A stretch of DNA of 57,405 bases, from the NCBI GenBank assembly GCA_016839365.1, contig JAEOUH010000010.1:1-57405 (forward strand). The letters are read 5' to 3'. Below, one piece after another: positions 9,706-17,783 of this stretch. Both the position numbers and the translations under genes were made by a program. The notes below the pieces were generated by a model that had not been told where the DNA came from, searched no databases, and saw only the letters and a program-made list of their open reading frames with translations. The stretch's first letter is position 1; every line of letters starts with the position of its first letter. The stretch is from Candidatus Hermodarchaeota archaeon. Lineage in GTDB: Archaea; Asgardarchaeota; Hermodarchaeia; Hermodarchaeales; Hermodarchaeaceae.

Positions 9706-9720
9706 CGGGCCTACGCATGA

Positions 9721-10359
9721 TTATCCAAAGCGGACAATTTTACCCGCTCTTCCAGCGACAAAGACTTTCTTACGACCTTCGGTTTGTACTAGCTTATTAC
9801 CACTAAGCACAACTTTCAAATCGCCTTTCTTGAAGACCAACCGATCCTCACTAGCGATAATTCCACATTTCCCAAATTGGGTATCCAGAATCGTTGCGAC
9901 CCAGCCTTTCTGTCGTTGAATAAAGGTGTTAGTAAACCAGTTTCGATTGTAATCAAAGAATCGATTGAATATTTCCTGTGCCCTCTCAAAGGCCTCCTCT
10001 GCTGAACCCAAATGCAATTGCTTCAATTCATTCTCACTAACATGCGAGGTGCTGGGTGGTGTCCAGTCACCATCTTGGCTTAATAAGAGGAGGCTGCCAT
10101 TCCAATCGAAGTTATGACTTTTCCCAACTGCCCCGCGATGGGTTTCTGCAATCGCATCGATAATCGCCTGCCCATAGCCGATGAAGACTCCACCCACTTC
10201 CAGCTTATGATAAAAGATGGGAAAATAGATGGTGCCCTCGTTCACGCTTAGCAGCGTCTTCTCTGATCGGGCTATATCTGTGGGATGGCTGACTTTTCCA
10301 GCCAATGCACCCAGGACCAAGTCCCGGTGTTCAAAACCCCAAGTTGAACTTGAACTCAC
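9721..10359 (-). CDS. Conserved-looking hypothetical protein, 212 residues
   Basis: A soluble protein without membrane segments or a signal peptide; I recognise no family. The N-terminal half has strand-rich segments (FPIFYHKLEVGGVFIGYG, about 47-64), the middle is a charged helix (about 117-140), and the C-terminal 60 residues look like an all-beta domain with basic character (KKGDLKVVLSGNKL, KKVFVAGRAGKIVRFG). The GTG start is supported by GGAG 9 bases upstream. It lies 15 bases after the winged-helix regulator gene in the same direction and is followed by a terminator, so the two form a two-gene operon. A role tied to that regulator is possible but unproven. Confidence 0.75.
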   Translation of the reverse strand: MSSSSTWGFEHRDLVLGALAGKVSHPTDIARSEKTLLSVNEGTIYFPIFYHKLEVGGVFIGYGQAIIDAIAETHRGAVGKSHNFDWNGSLLLLSQDGDWTPPSTSHVSENELKQLHLGSAEEAFERAQEIFNRFFDYNRNWFTNTFIQRQKGWVATILDTQFGKCGIIASEDRLVFKKGDLKVVLSGNKLVQTEGRKKVFVAGRAGKIVRFG

Positions 10360-10374
10360 TTTACTTCACTCCCA

Positions 10375-11088
10375 TTATTCTTCTGTGTCTTTTCCAATGC
10401 CTGAAACCATCTGGTTATAGAGGTACTCGGCAAGTGTTAACGCCATGCGCCCGGGAATGGTGATAAGATACCGTCCACGAACCCGTTCCTGGGTAACAAA
10501 ACCAGCCTCTTCAAGTTGCTTCAGGTGATGGGGCAGCGTTCCCGGCTTTAATCCAGACATATCCATGAGATCTTGATGGTAACGTGGTTCTTCTGCGAGT
10601 AGATACAAAATACCAATCCGTTCAGCACTAGCAAGTGGCGCCAGCAACCGTTCTGCCTCTTCAGGCGGAACTTGTCTGGCTCTCTCTGCGGCAGATTTGC
10701 CTACCGCGACACCATTCTCATCTATCTTAATACGGGCACCATCCGGTCCGATGAAGACACTTCGCATCGCCCGGTTTGCACCACGCATAGCGTCAGAGAC
10801 CACTGACTTAATGTATTCACCAAGTTCCTTCCCTGCTGTTCCCATGTGACGCCCGAACTCGGCCATTTCCTCACCAAAAGCTTCATCATCAAAGTCGACC
10901 CGCACAGCTCTTCGAGGACGTGAGGACTCTGAAAATTCTGGAGACTTGACGGATTCATCCCGATAAGCAGTCTTTCCTTCCCGCTCTAGCCGTTCACGGA
11001 GTTCCCGCATCTGCTCTTCCAAGCGGTCCATTTCCTCGCGTAATCCTTCCTTGTCACCTTTATCTTTCTTTCGACCAAACCATGACAT
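10375..11088 (-). CDS. Winged-helix (ArsR-like) regulator with N-terminal coiled coil
   Basis: A 237-residue DNA-binding regulator. Residues 1-45 are a highly charged coiled coil (EEMDRLEEQMRELRERLERE). Residues 70-125 hold a mixed helical region, and the C-terminal 85 residues form an ArsR-type winged helix: SAERIGILYLLAEEPRYHQD, recognition helix around KPGTLPHHLKQLEEAGFV, and the wing RVRGRYLITIPG. Such proteins bind operator DNA as dimers, and the coiled coil would reinforce the dimer. I chose ATG 11088 (MSWFGRKKDK), preceded by a GGAAG stretch, over a longer frame to 11160 that lacks such support. Repeated inverted motifs in the divergent intergenic region (11209-11270) are candidate operators for it. 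No metal-binding Cys/His set is apparent. Confidence 0.85.
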   Translation of the reverse strand: MSWFGRKKDKGDKEGLREEMDRLEEQMRELRERLEREGKTAYRDESVKSPEFSESSRPRRAVRVDFDDEAFGEEMAEFGRHMGTAGKELGEYIKSVVSDAMRGANRAMRSVFIGPDGARIKIDENGVAVGKSAAERARQVPPEEAERLLAPLASAERIGILYLLAEEPRYHQDLMDMSGLKPGTLPHHLKQLEEAGFVTQERVRGRYLITIPGRMALTLAEYLYNQMVSGIGKDTEE

Positions 11089-11387
11089 TTCTTCTTCACT
11101 TCCTAACAAATACGTCGATACCGTAAAATTTGGACCAACATCTTTTCTCGAACACAACAATCAGTTTTGTTCTTTTTCGTCATTTCATCCGACTCCATTC
11201 GTTTTTTTAACGATTGATAACGTTTACGAAACGATAGAAATATTTCGTTCTGATTTAGACTACAATCGTTCACAAATATAAACCTTTCTAATTTAATCAG
11301 AATCGATGAGACCTAATAAAAAATCGGAAAGGCACATTCCGCACACTTAAAGGCATATTTGAGAAAGCACAGGCAGGCGATTCTCTC
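11089..11387. promoter_or_regulatory. Divergent promoter region with nested inverted repeats
   Basis: This 299-base AT-rich gap between divergent genes holds two nested inverted repeats: AACGATT (11209-11215) facing AATCGTT (11264-11270), and ACGAAA (11226-11231) facing TTTCGT (11243-11248). An AT-rich AAATATAAAC stretch follows near 11274. The layout resembles operators for the adjacent winged-helix regulator, possibly controlling both directions. I see no open reading frame of note here. Confidence 0.45.
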
Positions 11388-12341
11388 GTGTCATCTTCCT
11401 TCGCAGTCGTTGGCATGGCGGCATTTCCGCTAAACACCTTTGTTTCAGACATGGTCATTCAAGAGGTCGCTGCCCGATTACGTTCTGAGAACCTAAAAGC
11501 AGCCGAACTCCTCTGCCTCTCCAATGTTCTTGGAAATCCGAGAGGTAGCTTGCCTGGGTACCCATCCAAGGAACGGGCGAAGAGTATTGGAAACCAACTC
11601 CAAGATTTCCAAGTGAGTATACATGGCCCCTATGTGATTTCACTGACAAGTACGGAGAAAGGGGTGTTGCGAACCAGTCGTGCTCACATGACCCGTTGCC
11701 TACGCGTTGCAGACCTGGTTGGCGCAACGCACGTGACCTTCCATGCCGGCTCCCGGCAGCTTAAATCCGCAACAAAGGATCTTGTTTTGCAGCGATTGAA
11801 AGAAATCATGGTAAAGATCGAAAACGATGAAATTAGTGCTCTACCTGCCCCAGAAGTAGCAGGAAAAGTTGCTGGGTTTGGGAGCTTTGAGGAAGTCTGT
11901 GAGGTGGCCGGAGCAGCCGGGTGCCTGTTCTGTTGGGATTTCGCCCATGATTTTGCCCGAGGCGGCGATGTTACAAATGAAGCAGGAATTCTGCGACGGC
12001 TAGAACTCATTGACGACACGATTGACCTGTCCCGGCGGCGGTTGCCAATCCACCTATCGGGTATATTTGCTAATCGCCGAGGAGAAGTCAGCCATACCCC
12101 CTTAAATGGCGGTTCCAATGTTCCCTGGAAACTATTCTTATCTGTATTACAGGAACAGCGATTTCTCGATAAAGTGAGTATTGTATGTGAATCCAAATCT
12201 GATGAACGCAATGGGCTAGATTTCCGTTTTGAACAAGCCCTGCTGATCAAGGAGTTCATCGACAATGGAAGGATTGAAAAGGAATACCATCCCTCACGCC
12301 CATCTCTTACACGATTCTTTAAAAAAGAGGAAGTGGATTAA
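11388..12341 (+). CDS. Endonuclease IV-like AP endonuclease (TIM barrel) with PIP-like tail
   Basis: A 317-residue protein of the xylose isomerase-like TIM-barrel family, most like endonuclease IV (Nfo), which cleaves DNA at abasic sites using a zinc cluster. Visible family features: SIHGPYVISLTS (residues about 78-89), THVTFHAGS with the zinc-site His (about 119-127), and CWDFAHDFARGG (about 184-195), corresponding to the D-x-x-H region. A late IHLSG and a VCESK glutamate segment supply further ligands. The C terminus, RPSLTRFFKK, resembles a PCNA-interacting box (Q-x-x-L-x-x-F-F) except for Arg in place of Gln. Start is GTG. Alternatives are a sugar isomerase-like enzyme of the same fold, but the repair reading fits the tail. 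Its 3' end faces the longin-GTPase gene 12 bases away. Confidence 0.75.
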   Translation: MSSSFAVVGMAAFPLNTFVSDMVIQEVAARLRSENLKAAELLCLSNVLGNPRGSLPGYPSKERAKSIGNQLQDFQVSIHGPYVISLTSTEKGVLRTSRAHMTRCLRVADLVGATHVTFHAGSRQLKSATKDLVLQRLKEIMVKIENDEISALPAPEVAGKVAGFGSFEEVCEVAGAAGCLFCWDFAHDFARGGDVTNEAGILRRLELIDDTIDLSRRRLPIHLSGIFANRRGEVSHTPLNGGSNVPWKLFLSVLQEQRFLDKVSIVCESKSDERNGLDFRFEQALLIKEFIDNGRIEKEYHPSRPSLTRFFKKEEVD

Positions 12342-12353
12342 CCCAATCTCAAT

Positions 12354-13208
12354 TTAGATATCAAAAACCATCTCTGGTTTGGGCGCCACCGGCTCTTCCT
12401 TAGGTGCAGACAACTTCAACGCCTCCTTGATAATGTCCAACGCTTTTTCACGGTTATTCGGGTCGATGGCGACCATGCCATAAGCCTTGATACCTAAAAT
12501 ACGCTGCACCAATTGAGGAGATAAGGCTCCAGGAAGATCCTGTTTATTTGCGATAGCTAATAACTGAGCCGCAATATCCTTTCGTCGGATCAAGTCAATG
12601 ATGTCCTTACTGTTCAAGACGTTCTCTAGCGTCGAATCAGTGACTAGCAAGATGATTCGGCTGCCACGGAAGTAGAGTTCCCACAGCTTCCGGAATCGAT
12701 CTTGCCCCGCAAAATCCCAGGTCGAAACTTCGTATGTTCCTATTCGCGCACCTTCGATTTTTTGGATGTCAATGGCGATGGTGGGAACATAACTAGTAGG
12801 TGGGACACCACCGTTGAGGAGGGTGACGAGGGTAGTTTTGCCAACGCCGCCGTAGCCGATGATGCTGACTTTGAGGGTTGTGGTGACATAGTCGTCGACT
12901 TTTTCCATGAAGGTTTCGTATTCTACTTCGTAGCTGATGACGCGGCGGAATTCGTAGGTGACGCGGTCAAGTTTTTCGCGGAGCGTGTCGTCATCGTCGA
13001 CGCCTTCGGCGCAGAGGACGACGATGCCGCGTCCAAGAGGTTTGCCAATGTATTTGATTGGGCCGATTTCTTCGATGATGGTGTCTCGGGCGACTTTAAC
13101 GCGGCTTGCAAAGTCTTGCATTTCTTTGAGGTTGACTGTGATGATCCAGAATTTCTTCTCGACGACGATTTCGTCGCGTGCATCAATGATGTAAACGTGA
13201 TGTATCAT
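12354..13208 (-). CDS. Longin-domain/Arf-like small GTPase fusion
   Basis: A 284-residue protein with two parts. Residues 1-105 fit a longin-like fold (opening MIHHVYIIDARDEIVVEKKF, then helix and strands). Residues 110-270 are a small GTPase: P-loop GYGGVGKTT (118-126), switch-region Thr (VPTIAID), G3 WDFAGQD (164-170), G4 NKQD (221-224). The WDFAGQD form and the NKQD motif are Arf/Rab-like. The G5 region (AIDPNN) departs from the usual SA motif. No lipid-anchor cysteine is seen at the end. Longin domains serve as platforms for GTPase control in membrane traffic in eukaryotes; in archaea the role is unknown. It lies apart from other GTPase genes and is transcribed alone, divergent from the MBL gene. 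Confidence 0.85.
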   Translation of the reverse strand: MIHHVYIIDARDEIVVEKKFWIITVNLKEMQDFASRVKVARDTIIEEIGPIKYIGKPLGRGIVVLCAEGVDDDDTLREKLDRVTYEFRRVISYEVEYETFMEKVDDYVTTTLKVSIIGYGGVGKTTLVTLLNGGVPPTSYVPTIAIDIQKIEGARIGTYEVSTWDFAGQDRFRKLWELYFRGSRIILLVTDSTLENVLNSKDIIDLIRRKDIAAQLLAIANKQDLPGALSPQLVQRILGIKAYGMVAIDPNNREKALDIIKEALKLSAPKEEPVAPKPEMVFDI

Positions 13209-13360
13209 CCGGATCCCCTGGGGATATCGTCCGCTTATCTTTGTTTTTAGAGTCGAAACTATTTCAACTTTGTGTCGTTACTCTCCATAGATTAAGGTTT
13301 TTTACTTTTGGGTAAAGTTCATAAAAGTAGAGTGTCCTTGGCTGTGTGGGATTGAGATTC

Positions 13361-14116
13361 ATGGAAGTAACGATTCTTGGCAGCGGGGCGTCGCTATTGT
13401 CACCCGACCGTGTGTCGTCTGGATTGATGGTGGAAATAGCCGGTGAACCCCTGATCTTTGATCTAGGTGCAGGTGTGCTCCATCGACTATCATGTAGTTT
13501 GATTGAGATTACCAAGATTGAACACGTGTTCATCAGTCATTTGCACATCGATCATGTATCCGATATGATTGCCTTACTGCAGAGCTTATGGCTGTCAGGG
13601 TATGATAAGACCTTGAATGTGTATGGCCCTTCAGCGCTGATGAAGATGGCTACGAATTTGGGTGAGATTTTTCCTTATCTACAGGGCAAGGTTAAACTTA
13701 AGCATCATCAGGTAGAGCCAGGTTTTCAGGCGAAGTCAAAGAACTGGACGGTGTTAGCGTTCCCAGTAACGCATGGCGATTTTGAAGCGTATGGGTTCCA
13801 CATCGAAGCCGAAGGCAAGCGCGTGGTCTATTCTGGTGATACAACTCCGTGTAAGGAAATGATTCGTGTTGCCAAGGGTGCGGATTTGTTGATTCACGAG
13901 TGTTCTTTCCCTGATGGTATGAAAGAGATTGCGACTACCCATACAACACCGGGTGATCTGGGCAAATTAGCCACTGAAGCAGAAGTGAAGACCTTAGTGT
14001 TGACACATTTATACCCGGAGCTTTTGGAAGAGCTAGGCGAGGCTCTCACAAGTATACGAGCATCGTTTTCAGGGAAGATCATTGTGCCCCGTGATACCCA
14101 AATCATCACCCTATAA
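13361..14116 (+). CDS. Metallo-beta-lactamase fold hydrolase (RNase Z-like)
   Basis: A 251-residue metal-dependent hydrolase. The first metal motif is SHLHIDHVSD (HxHxDH), and later ligands are seen in FPVTHGDFEAYGF, YSGDTTPC (Asp ligand) and the closing LVLTHLYPE. Its opening, MEVTILGSGA, is that of RNase Z and related hydrolases (arylsulfatase/phosphodiesterase type). Family members use two zinc ions to cleave phosphodiesters or esters. It lacks the long flexible arm of genuine tRNase Z, so tRNA 3' processing is not assured. I place the start at ATG 13361; a GTG five codons upstream is also in frame. It is followed 23 bases later by a thioredoxin-like gene in the same direction. Confidence 0.85.
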   Translation: MEVTILGSGASLLSPDRVSSGLMVEIAGEPLIFDLGAGVLHRLSCSLIEITKIEHVFISHLHIDHVSDMIALLQSLWLSGYDKTLNVYGPSALMKMATNLGEIFPYLQGKVKLKHHQVEPGFQAKSKNWTVLAFPVTHGDFEAYGFHIEAEGKRVVYSGDTTPCKEMIRVAKGADLLIHECSFPDGMKEIATTHTTPGDLGKLATEAEVKTLVLTHLYPELLEELGEALTSIRASFSGKIIVPRDTQIITL

Positions 14117-14139
14117 TCCAGTTCAGGAGGATATCCACT

Positions 14140-14619
14140 ATTACGAAATTTGAGTTTGAGGATATGCTCAAACGCGCATCCCACATTGAAAAATACATGC
14201 ATGAGTGTTCCGTTGATTGCAAGCCAAAATACGAAGCTCGTCGAGTAGAATATACACCAAAGGCTGAAACGCTTGAAGCGATTAAGCAGAATGCAGATAA
14301 GTTCATTGTAGTCGCCATTGGAGCTGACTGGTGCAAGGATTGCGTTGCCAATATTCCGGTCCTAGATTTGGTGCATGAAGCCACAGGGCTTCGTGTCTAC
14401 ATCTTAGGTGGTGTGAAAACTGATCCTTTAAACCCTAACCACCAATGGGCAGTTCCGCCCAGTCCACCAGAAGTAGACACGCTCAATATCAAAGCCATTC
14501 CAACAATTCTCCTCTACACTTCTGAGGGTATAGAAGTTGCCCGCATTATTGAAAACCCCCAATTCCTACCAACTCTAGAAGAAGAGCTCCTCTACCACAT
14601 GGAGAATTATCTCGGTTAA
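14140..14619 (+). CDS. Thioredoxin-like protein with WCKDC motif
   Basis: A thioredoxin-fold protein of about 159 residues. The redox motif ADWCKDCVANIPVLD sits after a VVAIG strand, and the cis-proline region reads IKAIPTILLY. Such proteins reduce disulfides or move electrons in the cytoplasm; no signal peptide is present. Start choice is unusual. AGGAGG at 14126-14131 points to ATT at 14140, giving an N terminus (M)TKFEFEDMLKR, while the first ATG in frame (14164) is too far from that ribosome site. If the ATG is used, the protein is 151 residues. It lies just after the MBL hydrolase gene and is probably co-transcribed with it. Confidence 0.85.
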   Translation: MTKFEFEDMLKRASHIEKYMHECSVDCKPKYEARRVEYTPKAETLEAIKQNADKFIVVAIGADWCKDCVANIPVLDLVHEATGLRVYILGGVKTDPLNPNHQWAVPPSPPEVDTLNIKAIPTILLYTSEGIEVARIIENPQFLPTLEEELLYHMENYLG

Positions 14620-14652
14620 ACCTTCGTTACTTTCGAAATAGGCACATTTCTA

Positions 14653-15030
14653 CTAATAATCTTCTTCATCTTTTTGAGGTTTGGTGGGCTCTCCGTCTTC
14701 AAAGGAAATGACTCCTTTTCCATACCCCCCTGCAGGAAAATGAGCACGACGGTCGATATCGCGTCTAATGCGTTGTAAAGACTTTGGAACTCGGTCTCGT
14801 GGAAGAAGCATAAACACGAGAACAAGGGCATAAAAAACAGCGAAAATGGCAGCAAAAGGTGGAAACGTGATTAGAAGGAAAGCAAAAATCAATGTGAGGA
14901 TTAGCACGACGACTAGCGCACAGGTTGTTTGCCGTTTTTGTTCCTGACTTAGGCTAGGCTTTTTCTTTCTTTTGAGTTCTGAAATCCCAATCACCCTATG
15001 AGATAATTCTAGCACCAGCAGGTTAAACAT
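14653..15030 (-). CDS. Small membrane protein, two helices
   Basis: A protein of up to 125 residues with no recognised family. After a basic N terminus (KRKKKPSLSQEQKRQ) come two adjacent membrane helices, TCALVVVLILTLIFAFLLIT and a following AAIFAVFYALVLVFMLLP, then a charged cytoplasmic tail of about 45 residues ending in KDEEDY. The ATG at 15030 is the longest start; a GTG at 14994 would remove 12 residues. It is divergent from the helicase gene, with the thioredoxin gene convergent on its other side. Function unknown. Confidence 0.65.
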   Translation of the reverse strand: MFNLLVLELSHRVIGISELKRKKKPSLSQEQKRQTTCALVVVLILTLIFAFLLITFPPFAAIFAVFYALVLVFMLLPRDRVPKSLQRIRRDIDRRAHFPAGGYGKGVISFEDGEPTKPQKDEEDY

Positions 15031-15116
15031 TTCGAATGGTTTTCAATTTACTTTTGACTTGGGCTCTCCTAAAGGCTTTAAATCGTTTGACTGGAATTCG
15101 ATGGTGGGAGCAAACG

Positions 15117-17768
15117 ATGTCTTACCGTATCTGTCCACGTTGCTCAGGGTTTGTTGAGGTGCGACACTTAGGTAAGCATTTCAAGGTCATTTGTTCGCAA
15201 TGTGGAGCTAGCTACCAGACTCAACCAGGGGAGGTGAATGATCAAATAGCCGCCTATTTTCGTTTCATGGATGTCATGGAGGGCGGAGAGCCCTCCCAAA
15301 AGGCGAAAGTAAAACCAAAAGCACCTCAACGCCGCGAACCGCCTTCAGGTTATACTCCACCACGCTCCAAAGAGGAATGGGAACGGCAAATAAAGCATGC
15401 AGGCGTTCCATCGTTGAAAGCTTTGCCCAAAGTTGTTCAGCGAATACTCGCGGATCCAGCCCATTATTTGGTGAAATACCAGCAGTTTCCCGATACGACC
15501 CCGGACCCAGGTTGTGAAATTGACAATGCACCCTTCGATGATCAACTGAAGGTTGCACTCAAACGGCAAGGTTTGACCCACCTCTTTCAGTTTCAAGAAG
15601 ACGCGGTGCAACAGATACTTGCTGGCAAGGATGTTGTGGTTTCTGCCCCTACTGCAACGGGAAAAACTGAAGCTTTTGCTATTCCAATAATTCAGCAGAT
15701 ACTAGAACGTCAGGTTGGGTGGGGACCCCTACGTGCTGCAGAAAAACGCAGAGTCCAGGCGATTTTCATTTACCCCACCAAGGCACTGGCTCGGGACCAA
15801 TCCGGGAAACTCGCCATCCTAGCATCGAGCGTCGGTTTAGATGTGGCGGTATTGGATGGAGACACCCCCAAGTCGGAACGCGCCGCGATTTTTCGACAAC
15901 CCCCCGATATTTTGATTACGAACCCCGATATGCTCCATATCCACTTGATTCGTCCACGGGATCCGATTCGGCGGCTGGTTCGTACAGCTCAGCACGTTGT
16001 CTTAGATGAGCTTCATGTGTATGTAGGAGCCTTTGGCGCAAATGTCCATTTCTTGCTTCGTCGCTTGCAACGTATTTGCCCCCGCCTTCAATTGATTGGA
16101 GCCTCAGCGACTGTGGCGAATGCCCAAGAATTCGCTGAGTTATTGTTTGGAAGGTCTGTGACTTCCATCTATTGTGACACGGGTAAAAAAGGAGTTATTC
16201 ATTTCCTGATGCTGTATCCTGAGCGGATCAGTCAAAGTACCATGATCGCTAGTGTCGCACGGGAATTAGTTCGTCATGATCTGAAGACATTGGTGTTTGC
16301 TAATACTCACAAAAACGCTGAAGTCATCAATCTCATTGCCCGGCAAACACAGCTGAAGAGTGCCGTCCACAGGGCAGGGCTGCCTATGGTGTATCGTCGA
16401 CGCGTCGAAGACGATTTTCGTCTCGGTGAACTAGACCTACTTGTCTCCACACCCACGCTGGAGCTGGGGATTGACATCGGTGACCTTGAAGGGGTAGTAT
16501 CGATGCTTGTGGGTATTACACGACTCACCCAACGGATTGGCCGTGCAGGAAGAAAGGGACAAGAAAGTGTAGCCGTCTTAGCCTTACGCCCCAACGACGC
16601 CATTAGCACCTACTACCGGGAACACCCGAACGATTACTTCACGGACATCGATCCCGCCTATGTAGAACCACACAATGAAGTCGTGGCTTATCACCAACTG
16701 CTATCTGCGGCCCTAGATTTGCCCATTAAGAAAGAGGAATTCATTGAGTTTCAACCTATCTTAGAGCAACTCCAAACGGAGGGACTCTTGCAAGATGATA
16801 AGGAGATCTTGAAACCGAATATCATCGAAGCTAGACGCACACTAGCCCAGTATTCCATTCGCGGAATCGGTGACAGCGTAAAAATCATTCATGAGGGGAA
16901 GATTATTGGTGAGCGCCAGATGCCAATTGCCATGGGTGAGTTGCATCCCGGTGCATACTATTTACACGGTGGTGCATCCTACGAGGCATTGGAGTTCGAA
17001 TACCGTCACGGGGTGGGCCGGGCGGTTGTGAAGAAATTACCCCGTGGTCATCGGGAGATGACCCAGCCATTACGATATGTGAATCCAAAGATCATTCGGG
17101 TGTCGGATACGCGACAAGTCTACGGCATGACAGTACATTATGCGGATCTTCAAATGACAGAAATCATCACCGGGTATGTAATTAAAGACATTTACTCTGA
17201 CAAGATTTTAAAGACCAAGGAACTGGACAAAGCCTTAGAATTTACCTACCCTACAAAGGGTTTCTTTTTCACAGCACCCCATCCTGTGAAATCCGTGAAA
17301 GCCGCTACTCCTGCGGTACAATCCCAGCCTAGAGCCGAGATTCTTGGCAACGAAAAAGATGTAATCACCGAAGATGAACTGATTGTGGGTGGGTTTCACG
17401 CCCTAGAACATACTCTGATTGAGAGTAGTGACATGTTAACAGGTGGAGGGCGAAATGCGATCGGAGGGGTCTCAATGGGTGCATCGGGACTCATTTTCAT
17501 TTATGATGGAAGCCCAGGTGGAAGTGGATTGTCCAAGCTTCTTTTCGATCGGCTAGAAGAAGCCCTTCGAAGAGTAACTGTGATTTTAGATGAATGCGTT
17601 TGTAAAGCACTTGAAGGGTGTCCGGCTTGTACGTATTCCTATCAGTGTGGCAACAACAATACTCCACTCTTCAAAGATGGAGCCCTAGAAGCGGCCCATC
17701 TCATTCTGAAGGGAGAAAAAGTAGTTACCGATAGCTCACCTGAACTGACGGAGGAACCACTCATTTAG
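15117..17768 (+). CDS. SF2 helicase with N-terminal zinc ribbon and C-terminal DUF1998 (Hrq1/SftH type)
   Basis: An 883-residue ATP-dependent nucleic acid helicase. Numbered from ATG 15117: an N-terminal zinc ribbon (CPRC at about 6-9, CSQC at about 26-29), the Q-like motif FQFQEDAVQ, Walker A APTATGKT (about 177-184), the DELH box (about 297-300), SAT (about 330), motif VI QRIGRAGRKGQ (about 472-482), and a C-terminal DUF1998 region with a cysteine cluster CVCKALEGCPACTYSYQC (about 827-844). This order matches the Hrq1/SftH helicase family, linked to DNA repair. I chose ATG 15117 because GGTGGGAG precedes it by 6 bases and a TTTAAA box lies 35-40 bases upstream; a start at 15036 would add 27 residues without a ribosome site. 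Confidence 0.88.
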   Translation: MSYRICPRCSGFVEVRHLGKHFKVICSQCGASYQTQPGEVNDQIAAYFRFMDVMEGGEPSQKAKVKPKAPQRREPPSGYTPPRSKEEWERQIKHAGVPSLKALPKVVQRILADPAHYLVKYQQFPDTTPDPGCEIDNAPFDDQLKVALKRQGLTHLFQFQEDAVQQILAGKDVVVSAPTATGKTEAFAIPIIQQILERQVGWGPLRAAEKRRVQAIFIYPTKALARDQSGKLAILASSVGLDVAVLDGDTPKSERAAIFRQPPDILITNPDMLHIHLIRPRDPIRRLVRTAQHVVLDELHVYVGAFGANVHFLLRRLQRICPRLQLIGASATVANAQEFAELLFGRSVTSIYCDTGKKGVIHFLMLYPERISQSTMIASVARELVRHDLKTLVFANTHKNAEVINLIARQTQLKSAVHRAGLPMVYRRRVEDDFRLGELDLLVSTPTLELGIDIGDLEGVVSMLVGITRLTQRIGRAGRKGQESVAVLALRPNDAISTYYREHPNDYFTDIDPAYVEPHNEVVAYHQLLSAALDLPIKKEEFIEFQPILEQLQTEGLLQDDKEILKPNIIEARRTLAQYSIRGIGDSVKIIHEGKIIGERQMPIAMGELHPGAYYLHGGASYEALEFEYRHGVGRAVVKKLPRGHREMTQPLRYVNPKIIRVSDTRQVYGMTVHYADLQMTEIITGYVIKDIYSDKILKTKELDKALEFTYPTKGFFFTAPHPVKSVKAATPAVQSQPRAEILGNEKDVITEDELIVGGFHALEHTLIESSDMLTGGGRNAIGGVSMGASGLIFIYDGSPGGSGLSKLLFDRLEEALRRVTVILDECVCKALEGCPACTYSYQCGNNNTPLFKDGALEAAHLILKGEKVVTDSSPELTEEPLI

Positions 17769-17783
17769 CGTGAGAGTATTGCT

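Noticed and set aside
9527-9718. In-frame extension of the giant protein to 9718
   Set aside because: The extension runs through the terminator hairpin and TATA-like box and lacks a ribosome site at its start; ATG 9526 has a good one.
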